Of a stretch of 50,992 nucleotides of DNA, positions 1-8,366 are shown in pieces. The stretch is from Pseudomonadota bacterium (GTDB lineage Bacteria; Myxococcota_A; UBA796; GCA-2862545). Both the position numbers and the translations under genes were made by a program. Below the pieces are notes generated by a model. It was not told the origin of the DNA. It did not search any database and saw nothing but the letters and a program-made list of their open reading frames with translations. The stretch covers positions 1 through 50,992 of the forward strand of contig PKDJ01000144.1 in the NCBI GenBank assembly GCA_002862545.1, in the 5' to 3' direction. Position 1 is the first letter of the stretch. Each line of letters opens with the position of its first letter.

Positions 1-1700
1 GCCGTCGGCGTCTGCATCTCGATCGGCGCCGAAGCAGTCGTCGCAGGCGTCAGGGATGCCGTCTCCATCAGCATCGGCACGGTCATCCCCCTCCGGGCAG
101 ACATCGCAGCCATTCGGCACCCGATCGCCGTCGTCGTCAGCGCCGTCGTCGAAGCCCGGACAGATGTCGCAGGCGTCGGGAGTGCGATCTCCATCGGCGT
201 CGATGTCGTCCGGCCCGTCGAGGCAGACGTCGCAGCCGTCGGGCACGCCGTCGCCGTCGGAGTCGGCGAGGTCGTCCGCACCGTCGCAGACGTCGCAGGC
301 GTCGGGCACGCCGTCTGCGTCTCCATCGGAGCGGTCGTCGCCCTCTGGACACACATCGCAGAAGTCCGGGATCAGGTCGCCGTCGGCGTCGAGGCTGTCG
401 TCACCACCCGGGCAGAGATCACAGGCATCGGGGACATCGTCACCGTCGCTGTCGACCGGGTCTCCCAGGCACTCATCGCAGCCGTCGGGCGTACCGTCGC
501 CGTCGGTGTCGTCGCGATCGTCGAAGCCGTCGCAGAGATCACAGGCATCGGGGACGGTGTCGCCGTCGGCGTCGAGCCGGTCGTCTCCCCCCTCACACCG
601 GTCGCAGGCATCCGGGAGGGTGTCGCCGTCGGCGTCGAGGCCGTCGGGGAAGCCCTCGCAGGCGTCACAGCCATCGGGCACGCCGTCTTCGTCGCCGTCG
701 GCGAGGTCGTCTGCGCCCTCGCAGGCATCGCAGGCGTTCGGCACGCCGTCACCGTCGGTGTCGCGTAGGTCGTCACCATCGGGGCACCGGTCGCAGCCGT
801 CGGGGACGCTGTCATCATCGGAATCGAGGGCGTCATCGGCACCCTCGCAGAGGTCGCAGCCGTCGGGGGCGCCGTCACCGTCGCCGTCCAGCATGTCGTC
901 GAAGCCCTCGCAGAGGTCACATGCGTCCGCCACGCCGTCGCCGTCGCTGTCGACGTCGGCTCCGTCGCAGTCGTCGCAGCCGTCGGGGAGGCCGTCTCCG
1001 TCGGTGTCGAGGGCGTCGTCGAAGCCGTCGCAGACATCGCAGGCGTCGGGTACAGCGTCGCCGTCGCTATCGACGGCGTCGTCGCCGTCGGGGCACACGT
1101 CGCAGCCGTCGGGGGTGCCATCGCCGTCGGTGTCACGCAGGTCGTCCGAGCCGGGGCATGCGTCGCAGGCATTGGGCACGCCGTCTAGATCGCTGTCGAG
1201 CGCATCATCGCCGTCGGGGCACCGATCGCAGGCGTCCGGCACGTCATCTCCGTCGGCGTCGAGTGCGTCGTCGCCGTCGGGGCACACGTCGCAGGCGTCG
1301 GCAACACCGTCCCCGTCGGCATCGAGGGCGTCGTCACCCTCCGGGCAGCCGTCGCAGCCGTCGGAGATACCGTCTCCGTCGGCATCGAGGCGGTCGTCGG
1401 AGCCCGGGCAGGCGTCGCAGGCGTCAGGAACGGTGTCACCGTCGTCGTCGAGACCGTCGTCGCCGCCTGGGCACACGTCGCAGGCGTTCGGGACGCCGTC
1501 TCCGTCGTCATCGAGGTCGTCGTCGCCTCCCGGGCACACGTCGCAGCCATTCGGCGTGCCATCTCCGTCGGTGTCCGAGAGGTCATCGGACCCCTCGCAG
1601 AGGTCACATCCGTTGGGGACGCCATCTCGGTCGGAGTCGAGGTCGTCGTCGAAGCCCAGGCAGAGGTCGCAGGCATCGCCGTAGCCGTCACCGTCGCCGT
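1..1700 (-). repeat. Tandem ~60-bp repeat array encoding TSP3 units
   Basis: About 27 imperfect copies of a unit close to 60 bp, reading TGCGAC...GACGGCGACGGC on the minus strand. The period is so regular that successive 60-base stretches line up. Copies differ mainly at third codon positions and at two or three variable residues, so the units look like old duplications held by selection on the Asp/Cys framework. Such arrays are prone to copy-number change and to assembly collapse. Confidence 0.9.
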
Positions 1701-2691
1701 CGAGCTGTTCGGGGTCGGCTACGTCGGGGCAGAGGTCGCACTCGTCGGGGTAGCGGTCGCCATCTTCGTCACAGCAGTGGAAGATGTCGCCGTCGCAGTC
1801 GGTGCCGCCGCAGTCCGGGTCGACGAAGCCGTCGCCGTCATCGTCGCAGCACGCGGGCGTGTCGACGCAGTCCGGGTCGTCGCAGTCGACGAGGCCGTCG
1901 CCGTCGTCGTCCTCAGCGTTGTCGCAGATCTCTGGGCACTCGCACTCCGGATCCTCACAGTCCGCGAGCCCATCGCCGTCGTCGTCGATGCCGTTGAAGC
2001 AGTCCTCGGGCTCGCCGGGGCACTCGGTGAAGGTCATCGTGTAGTGGCCGAAGTCGGCCTCGGGGTACTCGGGGTAGCAGTAGCCGGGGTTGGGCCCCGG
2101 GAAGGGCATGCCGTAGCCCTCGAAGCCGTGGTAGCTGAAGCCGAAGCCCTCGATCACGATGTAGTAGGTCTCTCCCTCGATGCACTCGAAGCTGAGGGAA
2201 TCCGACGCGCGGTGGTCGAGCACTGAGCCGGTGATCACGCCGCCGCTTGGATTGCAGTCGGCCCCGAGCACCATGAAGTCGAGGTCACAGTCCAGGTCGG
2301 TGAAGGAGAGCTCGACCGTGCCGGTGCTCGGACAGACGAACTCCCAGATGTCCTCGGGGCCCGCCTGCTCCCAGTAGCCAGGCCCTGCCGGGGGCAGGTA
2401 GCCGGCATCGTCGCAGGTCTCGGAGAGGCAGCGCGAGCCGGGCGCGTTGACGTAGACGCAGTCTGCGCCCAGCTCGCTGCCGAGCTGAAAGCTGTCGAAG
2501 CCGTAGGGGCACTCGACCGCGAAGAGGATCCCGAACAGGTAGTGGTAGGTCGGATCGGCTGCGGGCCAGTCGCCGGAGTCGAGCTTGCCCGCCACTACGG
2601 TGTCGCAGGACACGACCCCGTCGACTTCGGCGGTCAGCTCGCAGGCAAGCGCCGGCGACGAGAGGGCTGTGAGGAGCACGACTGGGTGCAT
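1..2691 (-). CDS. Giant secreted thrombospondin type 3 repeat protein (3' end outside window)
   Basis: Open from an ATG at 2691 to the left edge (897 codons, no stop), so only the N-terminal part is seen. Residues 1-16 are a signal peptide ending in an AxA site (SSPALA, then CE). Residues 17 to about 225 are a Cys- and aromatic-rich domain of unknown family. About 226-315 holds MopE-like units (CxNGxDDDGDGLxDCxDPxC). From about 316 to the edge are roughly 27 thrombospondin type 3 units of about 20 residues with the pattern CPxGDDxLDxDGDGVPDACD. TSP3 repeats bind calcium through their Asp side chains and make rigid extracellular stalks. Inference: a calcium-stiffened surface or secreted adhesin or stalk. 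A GGAA lies about 8 bases before the ATG. The substrate or partner is unknown. Confidence 0.9.
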   Translation of the reverse strand, partial: MHPVVLLTALSSPALACELTAEVDGVVSCDTVVAGKLDSGDWPAADPTYHYLFGILFAVECPYGFDSFQLGSELGADCVYVNAPGSRCLSETCDDAGYLPPAGPGYWEQAGPEDIWEFVCPSTGTVELSFTDLDCDLDFMVLGADCNPSGGVITGSVLDHRASDSLSFECIEGETYYIVIEGFGFSYHGFEGYGMPFPGPNPGYCYPEYPEADFGHYTMTFTECPGEPEDCFNGIDDDGDGLADCEDPECECPEICDNAEDDDGDGLVDCDDPDCVDTPACCDDDGDGFVDPDCGGTDCDGDIFHCCDEDGDRYPDECDLCPDVADPEQLDGDGDGYGDACDLCLGFDDDLDSDRDGVPNGCDLCEGSDDLSDTDGDGTPNGCDVCPGGDDDLDDDGDGVPNACDVCPGGDDGLDDDGDTVPDACDACPGSDDRLDADGDGISDGCDGCPEGDDALDADGDGVADACDVCPDGDDALDADGDDVPDACDRCPDGDDALDSDLDGVPNACDACPGSDDLRDTDGDGTPDGCDVCPDGDDAVDSDGDAVPDACDVCDGFDDALDTDGDGLPDGCDDCDGADVDSDGDGVADACDLCEGFDDMLDGDGDGAPDGCDLCEGADDALDSDDDSVPDGCDRCPDGDDLRDTDGDGVPNACDACEGADDLADGDEDGVPDGCDACEGFPDGLDADGDTLPDACDRCEGGDDRLDADGDTVPDACDLCDGFDDRDDTDGDGTPDGCDECLGDPVDSDGDDVPDACDLCPGGDDSLDADGDLIPDFCDVCPEGDDRSDGDADGVPDACDVCDGADDLADSDGDGVPDGCDVCLDGPDDIDADGDRTPDACDICPGFDDGADDDGDRVPNGCDVCPEGDDRADADGDGIPDACDDCFGADRDADADG

Positions 2692-2863
2692 GAGTGCGAT
2701 TCCGGGACGTGCCAGACCGTACCCGAAGCGTGCACGAGGATCGATCACTCGCCGCGAGCGGTCGGCATGCTGGGGTCGGCGTGCCTTGGACGTCCAGGCT
2801 CGTCGGTCGGACGGTGGTTCGGCATGAACGTGGATACGTGGGCGTGAACAGCTGGAGCATCCG

Positions 2864-3874
<1,011 letters not shown>

Positions 3875-3886
3875 CGGAGCGCGCCC

Positions 3887-4261
3887 CTACTCGGCGCGGC
3901 GCGGCGGCTTGGCCTGAATGTGGCCAAAGAGGCAGTTGTTCGTGAAGTACTTGCCCTTGTTGCCCTTGAGGTGGGTCTTCGTGTAGAGCTCGAAACTTCG
4001 CACGCCCTCGCGGTCGTGAACCTCGATCAGGTAGGTCGTGGGCAGCAGCTCGAGGTCTTGGGGCTCGGCGTCGATCTGCTTCGTCGTGGCCAGGCACTCG
4101 GCCACGGCAAGGCCCTCCCGGCTCGAGAAGGTGCGCTCTGTGAGGCCGCGGGAGCCGATGTGCTTCACGGTCGTCTTCGTGACGTCGCGGAACACGGGCC
4201 CCGTGGGTTGGCACGCAGTGGCGAAGAGCATGACGGCCAGCGCCGCCCAGGAGAATTGCAT
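3887..4261 (-). CDS. Small predicted lipoprotein
   Basis: 124 residues from the ATG at 4261, which has GAGG 9 bases upstream; an in-frame GTG at 4270 would add three residues. The N-terminus (MQFSWAALAVMLFATAC) is a signal sequence followed by Cys, read as a slightly atypical lipobox. The remainder is a mixed alpha/beta sequence with two Cys and a basic stretch near LKGNKGKYF. I recognise no family. Its stop is 12 bases from the convergent HemF-like gene. Function unknown; probably anchored in the inner or outer membrane. Confidence 0.7.
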   Translation of the reverse strand: MQFSWAALAVMLFATACQPTGPVFRDVTKTTVKHIGSRGLTERTFSSREGLAVAECLATTKQIDAEPQDLELLPTTYLIEVHDREGVRSFELYTKTHLKGNKGKYFTNNCLFGHIQAKPPRRAE

Positions 4262-4550
4262 CTGTGGCACCTCGGAGGGCCGGAGTGTAGCGCAGGCGGC
4301 ACGGGTGCGTGAGAGAGCAGCATGCGGAGTTGCTGGACAGGTGAAGGCGCGCAGGCGGTCGTCGGCCGCCGCGGCCGAGTGGTCGCACCGCGGCGCCGGG
4401 CGCCCAGCCGAGCGGCTGTGGGGCCCTCGGTCGAGCTCTCGGGGGGCGCCACGGTCCCGAGTCCCCTCCGGCGCGGACTATAGGTGTTCCTCCGAACCTC
4501 CTCTCCGCCTCGTCGATGGTGGGAACCCTGCTGCTCTTCCCGGTGATCTC
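4262..4550. other. Divergent intergenic region with GC hairpin and weak -10
   Basis: 289 bases between two divergent genes. It holds a perfect 7-bp hairpin (TCGGCCG at 4362-4368, loop CCG, CGGCCGA at 4372-4378). A TATAGG at 4479-4484 could be a -10 element for the nucleotidyltransferase gene at 4551, but no good -35 is visible. I see no gene in it. Confidence 0.4.
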
Positions 4551-5537
4551 ATGCACACCGCCTTCGTCCTCGCTGCTGGCTTCGGCACGCGCCTCCGCCC
4601 GCTGACCGAGCTCCGCCCCAAGCCGCTCGTGCCTGTCTGTGGCGTGCCCTTGATCGACTACAGCCTCGCTCTGTGCGCCAAGCACGGCCTGACCGACGTC
4701 ATCGTGAACGCACACTGGCTGGCGGAGCAGGTGGAGGCCCTCGCCGGAGAGCGGGAGGGTGTGCGGGTCACCGTGGTCACCGAGACGCCCGAGATCTTGG
4801 GCACGGGAGGCGGGCTGCGGGCGGTCCGGGATCAGCTGGACGAGCGCTTCGTGGTCCTCAATGGTGACGTGCTCCACGAGGTGGACCTCGCTGCGCTGCG
4901 CGCGGCAGTGCCCGAGGGGGGAGGCGCGCTCGCCCTGCGGCACGACCCGGTCCAGGCTCCGGTCTACGGCATCGTCGCGATGGACGCGACAGACACGGTC
5001 GTCGAGCTGCGGCACTACGCCTCGGGTCCAGCACAGGGTGCCGTCGCCCGGACGACGCACTTCACGGGGATTCATGCGGTCCACCAGGGTGCGCTCGAGC
5101 GGGTGCCTGACGGCTTCGCGTGCATCGTGCGCACCGCCTACACCGAGCTCGTGCCACAGCGTGGAGTGCGCGGCGTTCGCTACGTGGGGCCCTGGCTCGA
5201 CACTGGTGACCCCCGCACGTACCTCGACACCAACCTCGCGGTGCTGCGGGGTGCGATCCGGCCGACCCTCGATCCGTGGTCCCGAGCCGCGCATGCGCGT
5301 CGTGCAGACGGCACCGAGCACGGAGCGTCGGGTGCAGAGCTCGTGGGACCTGCCTGGGTCGGTCGGGAGGCGCGTGTCGAGGGCGCGGTCCTCTCGGACA
5401 CGGTGGTCGGAGCCGGTGCGTCGATCCCGAGTGGAGCGCGACTCCAGCGCTGTGTCGTGTGGGATGACGTCGAGGTGCCGCCTGGGGATCACAGCGACAC
5501 CCTCTTTGCTGGAGCCCACACGTGTCCGGTCGCATGA
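4551..5537 (+). CDS. Sugar-phosphate nucleotidyltransferase (mannose-1-phosphate guanylyltransferase-like)
   Basis: 328 residues. Residues 1-30 carry the nucleotide-binding signature LAAGFGTRLRPLTELRPKPL; NGDVL is the metal-binding Asp motif. The N-terminal Rossmann-like NTP-transferase domain is followed by a short C-terminal segment of hexapeptide type (VGPAWVGREARVEGAVLSDT...VGAGASIPSGA), as in bacterial GDP-mannose or dTDP/UDP-glucose pyrophosphorylases. It would make an NDP-sugar from a sugar 1-phosphate in the cytoplasm; the base and sugar cannot be told. The ATG was chosen because the signature begins right after it and GGTGA lies just upstream. The stop overlaps the next gene, so it is the first gene of a four-gene run. 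Confidence 0.9.
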   Translation: MHTAFVLAAGFGTRLRPLTELRPKPLVPVCGVPLIDYSLALCAKHGLTDVIVNAHWLAEQVEALAGEREGVRVTVVTETPEILGTGGGLRAVRDQLDERFVVLNGDVLHEVDLAALRAAVPEGGGALALRHDPVQAPVYGIVAMDATDTVVELRHYASGPAQGAVARTTHFTGIHAVHQGALERVPDGFACIVRTAYTELVPQRGVRGVRYVGPWLDTGDPRTYLDTNLAVLRGAIRPTLDPWSRAAHARRADGTEHGASGAELVGPAWVGREARVEGAVLSDTVVGAGASIPSGARLQRCVVWDDVEVPPGDHSDTLFAGAHTCPVA

Positions 5538-6523
5538 GGAGTGTCCTGCGAGGGGCAGGTGTCGTCGCGGCGGGTGTTGCCGTCGCAGTGCTCGCCGCGC
5601 TCTCACCACGCGGTGGGCTCGTCGAGCCGTCGACTCCGCCCGTGCCGCCAGATGCTGACGCGTATGTCGCCGAGCGGGTCGCACGGAGCCAGGCCCTGGG
5701 CGTCTGGCCGCAGGCCACCGAGCGGCTGGTGCGTCACGGTGAGGGCAAGACCGAGGTCGCCTTCCTCTACATCCATGGCTTTGGCGCCAGCCGGGGTGAG
5801 GGCGAGTACGTCGTGGATCAGCTGGCGGCAGACTGGTCGGCAAACGCCTACTACACCCGTCTCCCGGGCCATGGGATCGACATCGAGGCCCATGCGTCCG
5901 CCGAGCCGAGCGCGTGGCTGCTGCGGGTGGCGGAGGATCTGGCGCTCGCCCAGGCGCTCGGCGACAAGGTGGTGGTCGTGGGCAGCAGCACCGGCGCGCT
6001 GCTGGCGACCTGGCTGGCGGCCACCTACCCGGAGCGGGTCGACGCCCTGGTCCTGGCGTCTCCGTTCTTCGACTATCCGGGGAGCTGGACAGCCTCGGCG
6101 CTCAACACCCGGGGAGCGGTGCACTTGCTTCAGGCCGTGAGCGGCAACCGAGACTGCCGGTACGTCGGGGAGCGTCGTCAGACCGGGTACGAGGACGTCT
6201 GGCTCGAGTGGCAGCACCACTCGGCGCTCGCGGCTCTCGAGGGTGCGCGGCGCCACTGCAGCCGCCCTGAGGTGCTCGCGGCGGTGTCGCAGCCGGTTCT
6301 GATGATGTATCACTATGCGAGTCCCGACGAGCACGACACCGTGGTCTCCGTGGACGCCATGCGCGAGGCCTATGCCGCCTTCAACGGCGGAGACCCGCAG
6401 GCGAAGTCCCGGCAGGTGGTGGTGGCGGACAGCGATCACGTGATGCTCTCCCAGTACGTCCGCACCGACAAGCGCTCCGTGCGGATGGCGCTCGACGTGT
6501 TCCTGAACAACGTGCTCCGATGA
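5522..6523 (+). CDS. Membrane-anchored or exported alpha/beta hydrolase
   Basis: 333 residues. A basic N-terminus and hydrophobic stretch (about residues 11-27) make a signal anchor or signal peptide. The hydrolase fold follows: YIHGFGAS oxyanion-hole region, nucleophile elbow VVGSSTGA (Ser in GxSxG), an Asp in YASPDEHD and a His in ADSDHVML complete a plausible triad. The substrate is unknown; esters or lipids are typical. The GTG at 5522 has GGAG 7 bases upstream; the ATG at 5534 forms an ATGA overlap with the preceding stop and is the alternative. The 3' end overlaps the next start by ATGA, so translation is probably coupled. Confidence 0.85.
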   Translation: MSGRMRSVLRGAGVVAAGVAVAVLAALSPRGGLVEPSTPPVPPDADAYVAERVARSQALGVWPQATERLVRHGEGKTEVAFLYIHGFGASRGEGEYVVDQLAADWSANAYYTRLPGHGIDIEAHASAEPSAWLLRVAEDLALAQALGDKVVVVGSSTGALLATWLAATYPERVDALVLASPFFDYPGSWTASALNTRGAVHLLQAVSGNRDCRYVGERRQTGYEDVWLEWQHHSALAALEGARRHCSRPEVLAAVSQPVLMMYHYASPDEHDTVVSVDAMREAYAAFNGGDPQAKSRQVVVADSDHVMLSQYVRTDKRSVRMALDVFLNNVLR

Positions 6524-7470
6524 GGCACGTCCACCTCTGGAGTCCGCCTGAGGGTGAGGCCCGACGGGTGCTCGAGGCGGGGTGGCCGACAGGCGTTCGC
6601 TGCACCGAGGGGCCCGAGGTGCCCGACGGGGTCGACACGCTGGTCCAGGGGGTTCCCAAGGTGCTGCCGGCGGGACTCGAGCGGCTGATCGTCCCCTACT
6701 CGGGGCTCGCGAGGCGCACGCGGCAGCTGCTGCTCGAGCACCCCGAGGTCGTGGTGCACAACCTGCACCACAACGCGGGTGCCGTCGCGGAGATGGCCCT
6801 CGCACTCCTCTTGTCCGCCTCTCGGCGTGTGGTTCCGGCCGACCAGGCCCTGCGCCAGGGAGACTGGTCCTGGCGCTACCGGGCCCCCGTCGGCCGCAGC
6901 CTCGCAGGTCGCAAGGCCGTGGTGGTCGGCTACGGGGCCATCGGCAAGCGGGTGGCGCGTCTGCTCGTCGGCATCGGCATGCACGTCGTCGCGGTCCGTC
7001 GCGCGGGTCGGCTCGTCGCGCGCGAGCAGCTGCGGGTGGTCCCGGTGAGTGCCCTCGACGAGGCACTCACGGATGCTGCGGCGGTGGTCGTGGCGTGCCC
7101 CTCCACCCCCGAGACCGCAGGCTTGTTCGACGCGGAGCGACTGGCTCGGCTTCCACCCGATGCGACGCTGGTCAACGTGGCTCGCTCCCGTGTGGTGGAC
7201 GACGCGGCCCTGTACGCGGCGCTCGTCGAGGGGAGGCTGCACGCGGCGGGGCTCGACGTGTGGCGCTACGTCGGTCGGGAGGGCGACACGGAGCCGACGT
7301 GGCCCTCCGACGCGCCGCTGCACACGCTGACCAACGTCGTGCTCTCTCCGCACCGCTCGGGCCACGTGGAGGACGTGGAGGTCCTCCGGATGGAGGCCCT
7401 GGTTGAGCTCCTGCGCGGGCTGAGTGGGGGGCGCTCTCCCAACCGCGTGGACGTGGCGCGCGGGTACTGA
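6520..7470 (+). CDS. D-isomer-specific 2-hydroxyacid dehydrogenase
   Basis: 316 residues, the normal length. The NAD(P)-binding glycine motif is VVGYGAIGKRVA with a basic residue after the second strand (VAVRRAGR), which suggests NADP preference. Catalytic Arg is in NVARSRVVDD, the Glu in TEP (after a short insertion in the usual DVxxxEP), and the His in SPHRSGH. It interconverts a 2-keto acid and a D-2-hydroxy acid; the substrate cannot be read. Start overlaps the hydrolase stop (ATGA at 6520). Confidence 0.9.
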   Translation: MRHVHLWSPPEGEARRVLEAGWPTGVRCTEGPEVPDGVDTLVQGVPKVLPAGLERLIVPYSGLARRTRQLLLEHPEVVVHNLHHNAGAVAEMALALLLSASRRVVPADQALRQGDWSWRYRAPVGRSLAGRKAVVVGYGAIGKRVARLLVGIGMHVVAVRRAGRLVAREQLRVVPVSALDEALTDAAAVVVACPSTPETAGLFDAERLARLPPDATLVNVARSRVVDDAALYAALVEGRLHAAGLDVWRYVGREGDTEPTWPSDAPLHTLTNVVLSPHRSGHVEDVEVLRMEALVELLRGLSGGRSPNRVDVARGY

Positions 7471-7473
7471 GGC

Positions 7474-8358
7474 GTGGAGCCGGCCGCGACACGCTGGGGC
7501 CTGCGTGCAGGACCGCTGTACATGCTCGGTGCGAGCTTGGCCTTCACGGTGATGGTCACGCTGGTGAAGGTGGTGCGTGAAGACCTCTCCGCCTTCGAGG
7601 TGATCGCCTGGCGCAGCCTGGTCTCTCTGCCGCTGGCCTGGATGGCGGCGCGTCAGGGCGGCCTCGGCATCACGGCTCGGGGTCCGCTCGTCGGCCGCTG
7701 CCTGCTCGGATTCTCGGCGATGGTCTGCTTCTTCACGGCGGCGAAGGGCCTCCCGGTCACGGATCTGGCGCTGATCGGCAAGCTGCAGCCGCTCGCCATC
7801 GCGGTGCTCGCGCCCTTGGTCTTGGGAGCCGGGGAGCGCCCTGGCCGACACGTCTGGGTGACGCTCGCCCTCGGGCTCTGTGGCTGCATCGTGCTCCTGG
7901 GCCCTGAGCTGGGCGAATCACCGGTGCCTGCAGACGTGCGCCTGCACTTCGGGGCGATCGCGGTTGCTGCGGCGGTGTTCTCGGCATCCGCTCACACGCT
8001 GGTTCGCCGGCTCGGTGCGACTGAGCGGCCAGCAGCGGTGGTCTTCTGGTTTCAGGCCGCCGTGCTGCCCTTGGCGCTCATCGGCGTCGTCGTCACCGGG
8101 GTCGAGCCGGTGCTGCCCTCGGGGGAGCGCCTGCTCCAGCTGGCCGGGGTCGGAGGGTTCGCCACGCTGGGCCAGCTCTGGATGACGCGGGCGTACCAGC
8201 TCGACACGGCCGCTCGAGTCGCCGCCGTGAGCTACGCGCAGCCGGTGCTCGCGGTGCTGATCGACGTGGCGATCTTCGGTCTGATCCCCGGGCCAAATGC
8301 CTGGCTCGGGGGCGCCCTCGTCGTCGCGTCCGGACTGTGGCTGCTCGTGCGACGCTGA
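7474..8358 (+). CDS. EamA/DMT-family transporter
   Basis: 294 residues with about ten hydrophobic segments arranged as two five-helix EamA repeats (first repeat from about residue 12, second from about 152). The motif PVTDLALIGKLQPLAIAVLAP in the first half and AAVSYAQPVLAVLIDVAIFG in the second are the paired conserved helices of this family. Such proteins move metabolites, amino acids or nucleotide-linked compounds across the inner membrane. GTG start three bases after the dehydrogenase stop; last gene of the run begun at 4551. Substrate unknown. Confidence 0.9.
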   Translation: MEPAATRWGLRAGPLYMLGASLAFTVMVTLVKVVREDLSAFEVIAWRSLVSLPLAWMAARQGGLGITARGPLVGRCLLGFSAMVCFFTAAKGLPVTDLALIGKLQPLAIAVLAPLVLGAGERPGRHVWVTLALGLCGCIVLLGPELGESPVPADVRLHFGAIAVAAAVFSASAHTLVRRLGATERPAAVVFWFQAAVLPLALIGVVVTGVEPVLPSGERLLQLAGVGGFATLGQLWMTRAYQLDTAARVAAVSYAQPVLAVLIDVAIFGLIPGPNAWLGGALVVASGLWLLVRR

Positions 8359-8366
8359 GCTCAGCG
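8353..8366. terminator. 14-bp palindrome holding both convergent stop codons
   Basis: CGCTGAGCTCAGCG is a perfect palindrome. The transporter stop (TGA, 8356-8358) and the kinase stop (TGA on minus, 8361-8363) lie symmetrically inside it. It could fold as a short hairpin in either transcript, but lacks a T-run. Confidence 0.35.

Noticed and set aside
56-1684. Long plus-strand Ser/Pro-rich open frame of 542 codons
   Set aside because: It is the complement of the Asp-rich TSP3 repeats; the 60-bp period keeps several frames open. The minus frame has a signal peptide and conserved repeat residues.
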